A stretch of DNA of 64,000 nt from JBBDMC01 sp963775235 (GCA_963775235.1 CAVZHY010000006.1:620001-684000), one strand, 5' to 3'; counted from the stretch's first letter, positions 1-8,918 are shown. Program-made: numbers and translations. Notes: generated by a model not told the origin, from the letters alone.

Positions 1-934
1 TGGTCCTTAGTGCGGCTAAATCATCTGCGCTCGGCCGCCAGCCACCGGCGGCAACGTTGAGCTTTACCTGCTCAGCCGATGTCGCTCCGGCGATCACGCT
101 AGCCACCATCGGTTGCGCGGCCAGCCCACTGATCGCTACCTCAAGCAAAGAACGACCCCGCTGTCTTGCATACGCTGTTAGAGCCTCAACAACGTCAAAT
201 GCCGCATTCGTCATCTCTTGTTCTTTTCCCCATGCGTTGAGACGGCTGCCTTCCGGAGCTCTCTCTCCACGTCGGTATTTGCCGGTTAGCAAACCGTTGG
301 CGAGCGGACGAAAGGGAATCAATGCGATGCCGTACTTCTGCAAGGCAGGCAAGAGATCACGCTCAACATCCCGTCGATGTAGCAGGCTGTACTCGTGCTG
401 CGTGCTCACGAAATGCTCGAATTGGTGGGAGCGTGCGGTCCATTCGGCGTCAGCCGTCCGGAATGCAGACATATATGAGTGTCCGATGTACCGTACCTTC
501 CCCTCGCGTACGAGATCCGTCAGCACCGAGAGCGTCTCTTCGATCGGGGTCACATTGTCCGGTTTGTGGAGCTGATAAAGGTCTATCCATTCGGTACGCA
601 AACGGCGCAGCGACGCCTCAACCGCCTTCCGCACGTAGCGACGCGATGCCCGGGCACCCCAGTCGGCACCGTTGTCCAGTCCGCGCAGGCGAACGTCATT
701 CCCGAACTTCGTCGCAATAACGACGTCGTCCCGTCTGGCGCCTAAAAGGTCGCCGAGCCTTTCTTCCGATGCTCCATAGGAATCTGCTGTGTCAAAGAAG
801 TTGATGCCCTCGTCGAGAGCAGCATGGATGACTTCGCGACATTGGGCCGGTTCCAGCTTCATCCCAAAGTTGTTGGTACCCAGCCCGACCGCCGAGACCA
901 TGAGGCCCGAGTTTCCCAGCCGTCGATACTCCAT
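1..934 (-). CDS. aldo/keto reductase, C-terminus cut by window edge
   Basis: NAD(P)H-dependent aldo/keto reductase, a TIM-barrel enzyme reducing aldehydes and ketones. Reading from the ATG at 934 the protein begins MEYRRLGNSGLMVSAVGLG and runs 311 codons in one open frame to the first base of the window, so only the last residues are missing. The family tetrad is visible: Asp and Tyr in FFDTADSYG, Lys in VVIATKFG, His in DLYQLHKPD. The C-terminal AISGLAAQP and VIAGAT segments fit the NADP-binding end of the barrel. It diverges from the oxidase gene that follows. Substrate cannot be told from sequence. Confidence 0.9.
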   Translation of the reverse strand, partial: MEYRRLGNSGLMVSAVGLGTNNFGMKLEPAQCREVIHAALDEGINFFDTADSYGASEERLGDLLGARRDDVVIATKFGNDVRLRGLDNGADWGARASRRYVRKAVEASLRRLRTEWIDLYQLHKPDNVTPIEETLSVLTDLVREGKVRYIGHSYMSAFRTADAEWTARSHQFEHFVSTQHEYSLLHRRDVERDLLPALQKYGIALIPFRPLANGLLTGKYRRGERAPEGSRLNAWGKEQEMTNAAFDVVEALTAYARQRGRSLLEVAISGLAAQPMVASVIAGATSAEQVKLNVAAGGWRPSADDLAALRT

Positions 935-1415
935 TGGCTTCTCTCTCTGTCGTCACGCGTCGACACAATACCGGGCAATCAACCCAGGAGTCGCAATCGC
1001 GATGGATGTGCGATTGCGTCTGCCGATTGCCCGAGTGCCGAAAGCGAAAATGTGGTCAGGCACCCGTTGCTCACGCATCGTCCGTGGGCCCGCACCCTTC
1101 ATCGCGTCGACAAGGCGGTGGGCCCGTAGTCATTTCGCTCGCGTCTATTGAGGACTTCGCGTCGCTGCATGCTGGCGGACACAAAGTAGCAGGTCATCAG
1201 TTGGCGGAACACCGATCCGTTTCGCCTTCGAAGGGTCGGCCTGCCGCGGGCACGAGGCCAGATAGGTACGTCAGGCGTCCCGCGGCGCCATCTGCGGCGG
1301 GCATCTGATCTGGCATGTTGCAGATTGACTGGATATTACAGGTACGCGCCCGGTCCGACCCCCTTTGGGGTGGAGCAGAGAAGCAAATCGTGGCGCTCGA
1401 CGGGTGGCAGAAGAA
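935..1415. other. 481-bp intergenic region between divergent genes
   Basis: No convincing gene lies here. Short open frames on the plus strand lack coding character and have no ribosome site. The region must hold the promoters of the divergent reductase and oxidase genes, but no clear -35/-10 pair or operator stands out. Confidence 0.5.
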
Positions 1416-2543
1416 ATGAATGATAGGGCATCCACGGAAAATGTCTTGAGGACGTTGGAGGACTACGAGCAGAGCGCCCGCGCACTGCTATCCGGGCCTG
1501 ACCACCGGCAGGTATTTCCGCGGCTTTTCTCGCGGCCCGGAGACGGAGTATGGCGTACCAACTCCGCCAACCTGCTCGCGTTTGAACGTCTCAGCCTCAG
1601 TCCAAGGGTACTGGCGGGTGTCAGCGACTGTTCGCTGTCGTGCGAGGTACTTGGCGAACATTTGACGTTTCCTGTGATGGTCGCTCCATCCGCCGGGCAT
1701 CAAAGAGTGTGCGCCGAGGGAGAGCTGGCTACGGCGCGGGCGACCGGGCGGAGCGGCACCGTGATGATTGTCAGCACGTCTGCCAACTTCTCCGTCGAGG
1801 AGGTCGCGGAAGTCGCAGCAGGCCCACTTTGGTTTCAACTGTACGTCCTGAGAGACCGAGGGCTCACGGCTGAGTTGATCAAGCGCGCCGAGGCCAGCGG
1901 CTATCGCGCTCTGGTAGTTTCGGTGGACAATGTAAGCGGCGTCAAGGACGCCGCTAACCGCCGCGGCGTCTGGAAGTCGGCCGGCACGCCGCCGACACTT
2001 GAACCGCAGCGGCATTTGCGGAATTTCATCCACCGGCCCGAGCTTCTTGATGGCCCGGATGTGTCGCACTTTCGCGAAAATGCGCTGTCGTGGCGGGATA
2101 TAGAGTGGGTGCAGGGACTCACTTCGTTGCCTGTCGTGGTCAAGGGCATCCAGCGTCACGAGGACGCCCGCATGTGCATGGGCCTTGGTCTGAGGGGTCT
2201 CGTGGTGTCGAATCACGGCGGTGCGTCGGCTCAGATGGAAGGTGTGCGCGCTACGATTGAGGCACTGCCGGACATCGTTGATGCCGTCGGTGATCAGATA
2301 GAAGTGTTCGTGGACGGTGGTATCCGATCTGGACGTGATGTCTTCAAGGCGCTTGCGCTTGGCGCGCGCGCCGTCTTGACCGGTCGTCCGGTGCAGTGGG
2401 CGCTGGCGGTTGATGGTGAGGATGGCGTCTATAACATGCTCGAGATCCTGCGTCGGGAGTTCGAATCCGCCATGGGCCTTTGCGGAGTCGGATCGTTGAA
2501 GGAAATTGACAGGTCCTACGTCGTCCGGACGCGTGACCATTGA
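1416..2543 (+). CDS. FMN-dependent alpha-hydroxy-acid oxidase/dehydrogenase family protein, variant active site
   Basis: Member of the glycolate oxidase / lactate monooxygenase / mandelate dehydrogenase family (TIM barrel, FMN). Start taken at the ATG at 1416 (MNDRASTENVL); an upstream in-frame start at 1365 would add 17 unlikely residues. About 375 aa, normal length. Conserved parts: PVMVAPSAGHQ, STSANFSVEEVA, WFQLYVLRDR (FMN-contacting Tyr), VVVKGIQRHEDA (catalytic Lys), SNHGG (catalytic His), VFVDGGIRSG and GRPVQWAL (FMN phosphate loop). Odd: the substrate-binding Arg that normally follows SNHGG (SNHGGRQLD) is replaced, the protein reads SNHGGASAQM, and the TVDTPVLGRRE region reads VDNVSGVKDAANRRG. 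The oxidised substrate may therefore not be a simple 2-hydroxy acid, or activity may be lost. Confidence 0.85.
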   Translation: MNDRASTENVLRTLEDYEQSARALLSGPDHRQVFPRLFSRPGDGVWRTNSANLLAFERLSLSPRVLAGVSDCSLSCEVLGEHLTFPVMVAPSAGHQRVCAEGELATARATGRSGTVMIVSTSANFSVEEVAEVAAGPLWFQLYVLRDRGLTAELIKRAEASGYRALVVSVDNVSGVKDAANRRGVWKSAGTPPTLEPQRHLRNFIHRPELLDGPDVSHFRENALSWRDIEWVQGLTSLPVVVKGIQRHEDARMCMGLGLRGLVVSNHGGASAQMEGVRATIEALPDIVDAVGDQIEVFVDGGIRSGRDVFKALALGARAVLTGRPVQWALAVDGEDGVYNMLEILRREFESAMGLCGVGSLKEIDRSYVVRTRDH

Positions 2544-2606
2544 GCGGGCCCTGCGCGCCAGACCTTGCCGGACGCCACTAGCGACTCCACGTCGGACACG
2601 CGCCTG

Positions 2607-2623
2607 CCCCGACTGTTGCGGGG
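2607..2623. terminator. possible hairpin between convergent genes
   Basis: CCCCG and CGGGG flank a 7-nt loop in the 109-bp gap between the ends of the oxidase gene and tgt. There is no T tract, so this is only a weak candidate for a shared terminator. Confidence 0.25.
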
Positions 2624-2652
2624 AACGACAAGCCCCGCTCTTCGTTGGCGGC

Positions 2653-3779
2653 CTAGGCCAGCGGGACCTCTCCCCTCTCCCACCCTTCCTTCGTTTCCGC
2701 AATGACATCGGCCAGGAGGCCGGTGGCGATGGCGGTGCGCAGGTCCGCCATCAGGCTCTGGTAGTAGGCGAGGTTTGCCCAGGTGAGCAGCATCGCCCCC
2801 AGCATCTCGCCGGATTTGATCAGATGATGCAGGTAGGCGCGCGAATAGTCGCGCGCGGCCGGGCATGCAGAAGCAGCGTCCAGCGGACGCCGGTCATCGG
2901 CATGGCGCGCGTTCTTCAGGTTGAGCTTGCCGAAGCGGGTGTACGCAATCCCGTGGCGGCCGCCGCGGGTCGGGAGCACGCAGTCAAACATGTCGATGCC
3001 GCGGGCGACGGCCTCGATGATGTCGTCGGGCGTCCCCACCCCCATGAGGTAGCGCGGCCTGTCTGCCGGCAGCGCCGGCGCGGTCGCTTCGATCATCGCC
3101 AGCATGGTCGCTTGCGGCTCGCCGACCGCAAGCCCCCCGATGGCATAGCCATCAAAGCCGATGGCGGTGAGCGCTTGCGCCGACGCGACACGCAGCGCCG
3201 CAACATCGCCGCCGTGGACGATCCCGAACAGCGCCGCGCCACCGCTGCCATCGAACGCCCGCCGTGACCGTTCAGCCCAGCGAAGCGACAGGTGCATGGC
3301 CCGCTCGACGTTGGCGGCCCCCGCCGGCAGCGCGATGCATTCATCGAGCTGCATGCGGATGTCGGAGCCGATAAGCGCCTGGATTTCCAGCGAGCGTTCC
3401 GGCGTCAGGCGGTGGCGCGAGCCATCGAGATGAGACTGGAAAGTGACACCGTCGTCGTCGAGCTCGCGGAGCTTCGCCAGCGACATCACCTGGAAGCCAC
3501 CGGAGTCGGTCAGGATCGGTCCCGGCCAATTGGCAAAGGCGTGGAGGCCGCCAAGAGCGGCAAGGCGCTCGGCGCCGGGCCTGAGCATCAGGTGATAGGT
3601 ATTGCCGAGTATGACGTCGCTGCCGAGCGCGCGCACCTGGTCCATGTACATCGCCTTCACCGTGCCGGCGGTGCCGACCGGCATGAACGCGGGCGTGCGG
3701 ATCAGGCCCGAGTCGTCGTGATCTCGCCGGTTCGTGCGGCGCCGTCCGTAGCGGTGACGCGAAAGCTGAAACTGGTCAC
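2653..3779 (-). CDS. tgt: queuine/preQ1 tRNA-ribosyltransferase Tgt, one frameshift near the N-terminus
   Basis: Exchanges guanine-34 for preQ1 in GUN-anticodon tRNAs, the step before QueA. Motifs: TPAFMPVGTAGTVKAM, nucleophile-region TDSGGFQV, GIVHGG (usually GIVQGG), YAIGGLAVGE, DMFDCVLPTR, and the DYSRAYLHH end. The conserved N-terminus (TSFSFRVTATDGAARTGEI) is in a different frame from the rest. A GTG at 3779 overlaps the queA stop as GTGA, and one base is missing in the G run around 3704-3710 (family sequence TTRGLIRTP). The span is 1127 nt, exactly one short of a whole number of codons. Without the shift a start at 3813 would read a spurious leader. Also odd: the zinc-site Cys-x-Cys-x-x-Cys reads S-A-C-P-A-A, so two of three cysteines are missing. 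Confidence 0.9.
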
Positions 3780-4861
3780 CGCGCGCGCTCGGGATAAAGC
3801 AGGCAGGCGTCACCGTAAGAATAGAAGCGATAGCCGGCTTCGATGGCGTGGCGGTAAGCGCTCAGCATTGTCTCGCGGCCGCTGAAGGCCGACACCAGCA
3901 TGAACAGCGTCGAGCGCGGCAGGTGGAAATTGGTGATCAGGAGGTCGACCGCGCGGAAGCGGTAGCCCGGCGTGATGAAGAGCGCCGTTTCGCCGGCAAA
4001 GGGTTGGATATCGCCGTCTTCATCCGCGGCGCTTTCAAGCAGCCTCAACGCAGTTGTGCCGACGGCAACGATACGACCGCCGGCGGCGCGCGCGGAACGG
4101 AGCGCGGCCGCAGTCTCGGCGGAAATCGTGCCATGCTCGGCATACATCCGGTGCGCGTCGGTATCTTCGACCTTCACCGGAATAAACGTGCCGGGTCCGA
4201 CGTGCAGCGTCACCATGTGTGACGCGATCCCTGCGCGCCAAGCCGGCGCAGGAGATCTTCGGTGAAGTGAAGGCCGGCGGTCGGGGCCGCGACCGCTCCT
4301 TCCTCGTGCGCGTAGATTGTCTGGTAGTCGGTGCGATCGCGGGTCGTCCGTGGCGCGGCGGCTGGCGATGTAGGGCGGCAGCGGCATCTCGCCGATGGCC
4401 GCCACTGCCTCGTCGAGAAAGGCGCCGGCGAGGTCGAAGACGAGCACCGCCTCGCCGCCCTCCCCGCGAGAGTCTCGACCGTCGCGTCGAGGCCGGCGGC
4501 GAGGCATGCGTTGTCACTGACGGCGCCGAAGCGGATGCGATCGCCGGAGCTCAGGCGCTTGGCCGGCCGCGCCAAGACCCGCCACCGGCGAGGCGCCCAG
4601 TCGCTCGATCAGCGTGACGGTGACTTTCGCCACGCTCTCCGGTCGCTGCCGCTCGCCGCGCAACTCGGCGGCGATCACGCGGGTGTCGTTGAAAACGAGA
4701 TGGTCGCCGGGCCTGAGCAGCTCGGGCAGGTCGCGCACCGAGGCGTCCGAGAGGCCCCGCCCCGGGTCCACGACCAGCAGGCGGGCAGCGTCGCGGGGGC
4801 TCGCCGGGCGGAGCGCGATCCGGTCCTCGGGCAGGTCAAAATCGAAGAGGTCGACACGCAT
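3776..4861 (-). pseudogene. queA: S-adenosylmethionine:tRNA ribosyltransferase-isomerase QueA, at least four frameshifts
   Basis: QueA transfers and rearranges the ribosyl of SAM onto preQ1-tRNA to give epoxyqueuosine. The chain starts MRVDLFDFDLPEDRIALRP at the ATG at 4861. It then has to be read across three frames: LIERLGASPVAG up to about 4580, KRLSSGDRIRFGA to about 4470, EAVLVFDLAGAFLDEAV to about 4350, HEEGAVAAPTAGLHFTEDLL to about 4225, and HMVTLHVGPGTFIPVK to the stop at 3776. All family motifs (VFNDTRVI, PTAGLHFT, GTFIPVK, TNFHLPRSTL, YSYGDACL) are present and near-identical to consensus. That argues for sequencing indels in this very GC-rich stretch rather than old decay. It is coupled to tgt by a 4-bp overlap. 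Confidence 0.85.
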
Positions 4862-4903
4862 CGGTCGGGCGATAGCCGTCCGCACCGCGGCGGTCAACGT
4901 CCC

Positions 4904-5920
4904 TCAGCCCATCACGCGGGCGCGGCGGATGCCGAGCGCGATGACGCGTTCGAGCAGCTTGGCGTAGGGGAGGCCGTCGTAGAGCGCAGCCTGGGCCAGT
5001 TCTTCGTGGGGCCCGAGGTCCGGATTCGGATTGGCCTCAAGGAAATAGGGCACGTTTTCGGCCGAGAGCCGAAGGTCGATGCGGTTGTACCCATCCAACT
5101 GCAGGGTGCGACAGATGCGCTTGATCATCCGGCCAATCCGCGCATGAAGCTCCGGCGACAGGTCCTCCGCCGGCCCCTGAACGATCCCGCGACGCTCCTG
5201 ATAAAGCGGGTCGTGCTTGACACGAGCGGTGGCGATCGGGCGTCCCGGCATCGCCTCGAACGCGAGTTCCCAGATCGGCAGCACGCGCAGGCGTTCGTTG
5301 CCGAGCACGCCAACGTAGAGCTCGCGGCCGTCGATGTACTGTTCGGCGATAACCGCGGTGCCGATGCGCTCGTGGATGAATGCAACACGCTCGGCAAGCT
5401 TTTCATCGTTGTGGACGACGGAGGCCTGGGCGATGCCGCGCGAGGCATCCTCGCTCAGGCTCTTGACGATGAGGGGAAAGCCGAGACGCGGGGGACGGCG
5501 CACCTTGCGGCCCATCGGAAACACGGTGAACTGCGGCACCGGGATGCGATGGTAAGTGAGAAGCTGTTTCGACAGGTCCTTGCCGCGCGCGAGCATCAGG
5601 CCGCGCGGGTTGCAGCCGGTGTAGGGAATTCGCAAGAGCTCGAGAAAGCTCGCCACGTTCTGGTCGTATGCGGTCTCGCCGTGGAACTCTTCCAGCAGGT
5701 TGAAAGCGACGTGCGGGTTCCACGCCTGTATCTCGTCCGCGACCGGCTTCAACTCGTGCTGGACGCCTAGCGGACGCACGTCGTGGCCGGACTTGCGCAG
5801 CGTCTCAACGATCTCGAACTCCGTCCGGATGTTGTGGATTTCCTGCTCGTTCAGGCCCTTCAACGTGTCCGGCGGCAGCCGGTCGGGGTGCAGGAGCACC
5901 AGAATGCGCAGCGGTCTCAA
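4904..5920 (-). CDS. ATP-grasp (D-Ala-D-Ala ligase-like) protein
   Basis: A 338-aa ATP-grasp carboxylate-amine ligase related to the D-alanine-D-alanine ligase/RimK superfamily. Seen: N-terminal Rossmann-like strand LRILVLLHPD, NLLEEFHGE, LRIPYTGCNPRGLMLARGKD (Ddl-like substrate region), FPLIVKSLSE (ATP lysine), AEQYIDGRELYVGVLG, and the metal-binding end DGYNRIDLR with FLEANPNPDLG. It lacks the substrate loops of genuine Ddl, so the substrates are unknown. The start is TTG at 5920, overlapping the stop of the upstream metallopeptidase as TTGA. The two genes are therefore translationally coupled and probably act together, perhaps on a peptide. queA follows 42 bp downstream. Confidence 0.85.
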   Translation of the reverse strand: MRPLRILVLLHPDRLPPDTLKGLNEQEIHNIRTEFEIVETLRKSGHDVRPLGVQHELKPVADEIQAWNPHVAFNLLEEFHGETAYDQNVASFLELLRIPYTGCNPRGLMLARGKDLSKQLLTYHRIPVPQFTVFPMGRKVRRPPRLGFPLIVKSLSEDASRGIAQASVVHNDEKLAERVAFIHERIGTAVIAEQYIDGRELYVGVLGNERLRVLPIWELAFEAMPGRPIATARVKHDPLYQERRGIVQGPAEDLSPELHARIGRMIKRICRTLQLDGYNRIDLRLSAENVPYFLEANPNPDLGPHEELAQAALYDGLPYAKLLERVIALGIRRARVMG

Positions 5921-6942
5921 AGGGCGAACCAGCGGCGCCGCGCCGGCCCGTAGAGGGCGTACACGGCGATGGCGGTGAACAGAATCGTGAAATCCATACG
6001 CAGCTTGCGCTCTGGCCCGGGTGCCCTGAGCTTCAGCTCACGGCAGCGGGCGATCATCTCGTCCAGGATCGAATCGAGTGTCAACTGGTGCTCCTGGGTC
6101 CACCGGGCAACCGTCTGGCGGACCTTGGCGCGGTTGCGGCGCAGGAACGTCGAGGCCGCGGGGGCGCCACGGTCGCGCGGATCGTCGGAGAAAATGCGGC
6201 GCAGGTCGCGGTCGTAGAACGTGGGCGCCTTGACGGCGTAGAGCGCCTGTTTGCGCTCATAGTGCTCGCCGAGCGTGCGATTTATGCCGCTGATCGGATC
6301 GACCACGCGCCGGGGCTGCAGGAGTGGCCTCTCATCCATGATGTCGGCCATCAGTTCGTCGACGTATTCGAGCTTGGCCAGCGCCGGCCACCCGGCATAA
6401 CGTTTGCGCCAATCGGATCGTGGCCGCAGCCACACCGCGAACGTCTCGGCAAAATCCTCGTCCGGGTGGGCCTGCGCGTACCACATGCGCAGGTGCTGGA
6501 CATAGTTCCGGCTGGTGGGATCCGGCTGGTAGAAGCTTGGATACCGCATGGAGGAGCGGCCGAAGAGCTGCTGCCACCGTCGCCGGCGCTGCAGCCGGTA
6601 GGCGCCCTGCACCAGGTGCCCGGCCTCGTGGCGCAGGATGCGCTGGCACTCGCCCGGCTTGCCGCCTTCCACGTCAAGGATCTGCCTGCGTTCGAGCCGC
6701 ATCAACCGCGGATGGGCCAGATAGAATGGGATTGCGATGCCCGGTGTGTTGTCGGGGCTGAACCATTCCTCCCCGATCCAGGCGTGCGGCCGGACGGCGA
6801 TGCCGCGTTGGTCGAGTTCATCGTGAAGGCGGTCGAGGCAGTCTTCGAGCCACGTCCCCCGGACGGTGACGCCGAGGTCCCTGAAGCGGAGCTGGAGCAG
6901 CTGTTCGTCGGGTAGCGAAGCCCAGGCGAAGTTACGCGCCAT
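5917..6942 (-). CDS. putative zinc metallopeptidase (Peptidase_Mx-like)
   Basis: A 341-aa protein with a clear HExxH site (LRHEAGHLVQGAY, about residue 104) and a downstream acidic ligand candidate in EDFAETFAVWL, typical of the putative zinc-binding metallopeptidase family that often sits beside an ATP-grasp ligase. The rest is rich in Trp, Tyr and Arg, as in that family. One hydrophobic stretch near the C-terminus (FTILFTAIAVYALYG) may be a single membrane anchor. No signal peptide. Stop and next start overlap by 4 bp. Substrate unknown; a role in making or trimming a peptide together with the ligase is inference. Confidence 0.8.
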   Translation of the reverse strand: MARNFAWASLPDEQLLQLRFRDLGVTVRGTWLEDCLDRLHDELDQRGIAVRPHAWIGEEWFSPDNTPGIAIPFYLAHPRLMRLERRQILDVEGGKPGECQRILRHEAGHLVQGAYRLQRRRRWQQLFGRSSMRYPSFYQPDPTSRNYVQHLRMWYAQAHPDEDFAETFAVWLRPRSDWRKRYAGWPALAKLEYVDELMADIMDERPLLQPRRVVDPISGINRTLGEHYERKQALYAVKAPTFYDRDLRRIFSDDPRDRGAPAASTFLRRNRAKVRQTVARWTQEHQLTLDSILDEMIARCRELKLRAPGPERKLRMDFTILFTAIAVYALYGPARRRWFAL

Positions 6943-7022
6943 GCCGTGCTGAATCCCCCCAACAGACGATTCAGCGGCAATGGTGTCACGTCATCACCGG
7001 AGCGGCAACACGCCCCGGCCCA

Positions 7023-7397
7023 TTAGAGTCGCTGGTAATAGCGGGCGAGGATGCCGAGCCCGATGAGGATCAGCGCCGCCGGCCCTATCAAGTTCCAGTT
7101 AATGGTGAGTTCGAGCAGGAAAACGATGGTGAGCGCGACCAGCACCACACCGCCGATGAACGGGCCAATTGCCTTCGTTGTGAGCCGGCCCTCGCGATTG
7201 TAGGTCGTAAAGGCGTTCGCGAATGCCGCCGCGGCCGGAACGAGTAGCAACAGTGCCCACCAGTTATGCGGCGCGGTCAGGCCGAAATTCTGCAGCAGCA
7301 GAACGACGCCGATGGCGATCAGGACCAGCGCGACAATCCAGCCGCGCTCGCGATGGTGGCGGCGCGCCCGGCGATCCTCACGAAATTCATCCGACAT
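7023..7397 (-). CDS. small multi-pass membrane protein, LiaF-TM/DUF5668-like
   Basis: 124 aa. Start at the ATG at 7397 (MSDEFREDRRARRHHRERGW), preceded by a strong GGGAGGG ribosome site. A longer frame upstream lacks coding character. After a basic cytoplasmic N-terminus there are four hydrophobic segments (WIVALVLIAIGVVLLLQN, NWWALLLLVPAAAAFANAF, IGPFIGGVVLVALTIVFLL and NLIGPAALILIGLGILA). The repeated GLG/ILIGLG pattern is that of LiaI-LiaF-like transmembrane regions. Function unknown. It lies 53 bp downstream of ppi on the same strand. Confidence 0.75.
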   Translation of the reverse strand: MSDEFREDRRARRHHRERGWIVALVLIAIGVVLLLQNFGLTAPHNWWALLLLVPAAAAFANAFTTYNREGRLTTKAIGPFIGGVVLVALTIVFLLELTINWNLIGPAALILIGLGILARYYQRL

Positions 7398-7450
7398 GGA
7401 CAGGCCCTCCCGGCCTATTTTCCTTGTTTGGCCCGGCGCCCGGCACTCGA

Positions 7451-7921
7451 TCAGGCGTCGGCCGCGACCTTGAGGCTGACAATGCGGTCGGGATCGGAGA
7501 CCGGCTCGCCGCGCTTGATTTTGTCCACCGCGTCCATGCCCTCGGTGACCTTGCCCCACACAGTATACTGGCCGTCAAGAAAACGGGCATCGTCGAAGCA
7601 TATGAAGAACTGGCTGTCGGCGGAATTGGGATCGGTGGCCCGCGCCATCGAGCAGACCCCGCGCACGTGCGGCTCACGGCTGAATTCGGCTTTCAGCTTC
7701 TTGCCCGACCCGCCCGTGCCGGTGCCGGTCGGGTCTCCTGTCTGGGCCATGAAGCCGTCGATCACCCGGTGGAAAACGATGCCGTCGTAAAACCCCTTGC
7801 GCGCCAGCTCCTTGATTCGGGCGACGTGACTGGGCGCGAGGTCGGGACGCAGCGCGATCGTGACCATCCCCTTGGAAGTCTCCATCACCAGCGTGTTTTC
7901 GGGATCGGCGGAATCGGCCAT
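7451..7921 (-). CDS. ppiB: peptidyl-prolyl cis-trans isomerase, cyclophilin type
   Basis: Cytoplasmic cyclophilin of 156 aa without a signal peptide; it isomerises prolyl bonds during folding. Active-site motifs are intact: FYDGIVFHRVIDGFMAQTGD (catalytic Arg in FHRV), GTGTGGSG, and SMARATDPNSADSQFFI. The start ATG at 7921 follows a near-perfect AGGAGG. It sits in the usual alphaproteobacterial order coaD-ppi-queA-tgt; many relatives carry a second, periplasmic ppi here, which is absent. Confidence 0.93.
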   Translation of the reverse strand: MADSADPENTLVMETSKGMVTIALRPDLAPSHVARIKELARKGFYDGIVFHRVIDGFMAQTGDPTGTGTGGSGKKLKAEFSREPHVRGVCSMARATDPNSADSQFFICFDDARFLDGQYTVWGKVTEGMDAVDKIKRGEPVSDPDRIVSLKVAADA

Positions 7922-7968
7922 GTTGTTTGAGCCTCCTGATGAATGTGGATTGGCGGGGTGCCGCAGCG

Positions 7969-8466
7969 TCAGCGCGCGAAGCGGCGAGCGATCATGTCCG
8001 CGATCGCGGGCGGCACGAATGGTTTGATGTCGCCACCCATCTCGGCGATCTGGCGGACCAGCGTGGCAGTGATGTGGCGTGCGAACGGCGAGGCGGGCAG
8101 AAAAACCGTGTGCAGTTCCGGCGCCATCACCTTGTTCATGCCGACCATCTGCATCTCGTAATCGAAGTCGTTGGCGTCGCGCAGCCCGCGGACGAGAATG
8201 GTGGCCCCGGCGGCGCGGGCAGCGTCAACCACCAGTCCCCCGAAATGGACTGCGGTGACCCGCCCGTTGGCATCACCGCCGACCGCATCGGCCATGGCAC
8301 CGATCATCGCCTTGCGCTCCTCGAGCGGGAACATCGGCGCCTTGCCCGGGTGGACACCGATAGCGACCACCACCTTGTCGGCGATCGCCAGAGCACCGGC
8401 GAGGATGTCGACGTGACCGTTGGTTACCGGATCGAACGTGCCGGCGTAAAGGGCGGTTCGGTTCAT
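7969..8466 (-). CDS. coaD: pantetheine-phosphate adenylyltransferase CoaD
   Basis: Adds AMP to 4'-phosphopantetheine to give dephospho-CoA, the fourth step of CoA synthesis. 165 aa from the ATG at 8466 (MNRTALYAGTFDPVTNGHVD), which follows GGAGAG; the open frame continues upstream but without conserved residues. The nucleotidyltransferase TNGH motif, the LVRGLRDANDFDYE segment and the ATP-binding end (TLVRQIAEMGGDI) are all present; the usual SS before LV is replaced by AT. Next gene downstream is ppi. Confidence 0.95.
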   Translation of the reverse strand: MNRTALYAGTFDPVTNGHVDILAGALAIADKVVVAIGVHPGKAPMFPLEERKAMIGAMADAVGGDANGRVTAVHFGGLVVDAARAAGATILVRGLRDANDFDYEMQMVGMNKVMAPELHTVFLPASPFARHITATLVRQIAEMGGDIKPFVPPAIADMIARRFAR

Positions 8467-8669
8467 GAATCGGCTCTCCGCCCCTGCGTCGGGCGTGGGC
8501 TTCTTACGCCCGGTCAGGTTAAGCGGCAAGCCGAGCGCCAGAAGCCATTGTCTATCAGATACTTGGCCGTGTGACTTGGATCACAGCGATCGTCGCCCGC
8601 CGCACCTACTTCCTCGTCACAACGATTGAGACGGCCGGAAGTGCCGCCGGGATGCAGGGGTCAAGCAAA

Positions 8670-8918
8670 ATGTTCAGGTTTCGTTCGGCCATGCTTGCCG
8701 CCGCTTTTGCGGCCACCGTGGCAGCGGCGGTGACGGGCGCCTCTCTCAAGGGGGAAGGCCGCGAAGTTCAGGTTGACCAGGCTTGCGCCCATGAAACCTG
8801 GCCAATGATTCCGCCCCAATGCCTGACAGGGAACGTCAACCGGGGGGTGCGCGTTGTGTCCGTGAAAAGTGTTGAGCAGCGAGACTTCCAGGCCCGGTTC
8901 GCGGCGGACTTCGAATAG
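8670..8918 (+). CDS. small exported protein of unknown function
   Basis: 82 aa from the ATG at 8670, preceded by AGGGGTCA. A cleavable signal peptide is likely (MFRFRSAMLAAAFAATVAA, then AVTGAS). The mature part has two cysteines and the sequence HETWPMIPPQCLTG followed by RGVRVVS. This resembles short exported proteins common in Hyphomicrobiales. Function unknown. Similar in layout to the next small gene at 9046. Confidence 0.6.
   Translation: MFRFRSAMLAAAFAATVAAAVTGASLKGEGREVQVDQACAHETWPMIPPQCLTGNVNRGVRVVSVKSVEQRDFQARFAADFE

Noticed and set aside
4331..5770. A 479-codon plus-strand open frame
   Set aside because: Antisense to queA and the ATP-grasp gene; composition is that of reverse-complemented coding sequence.
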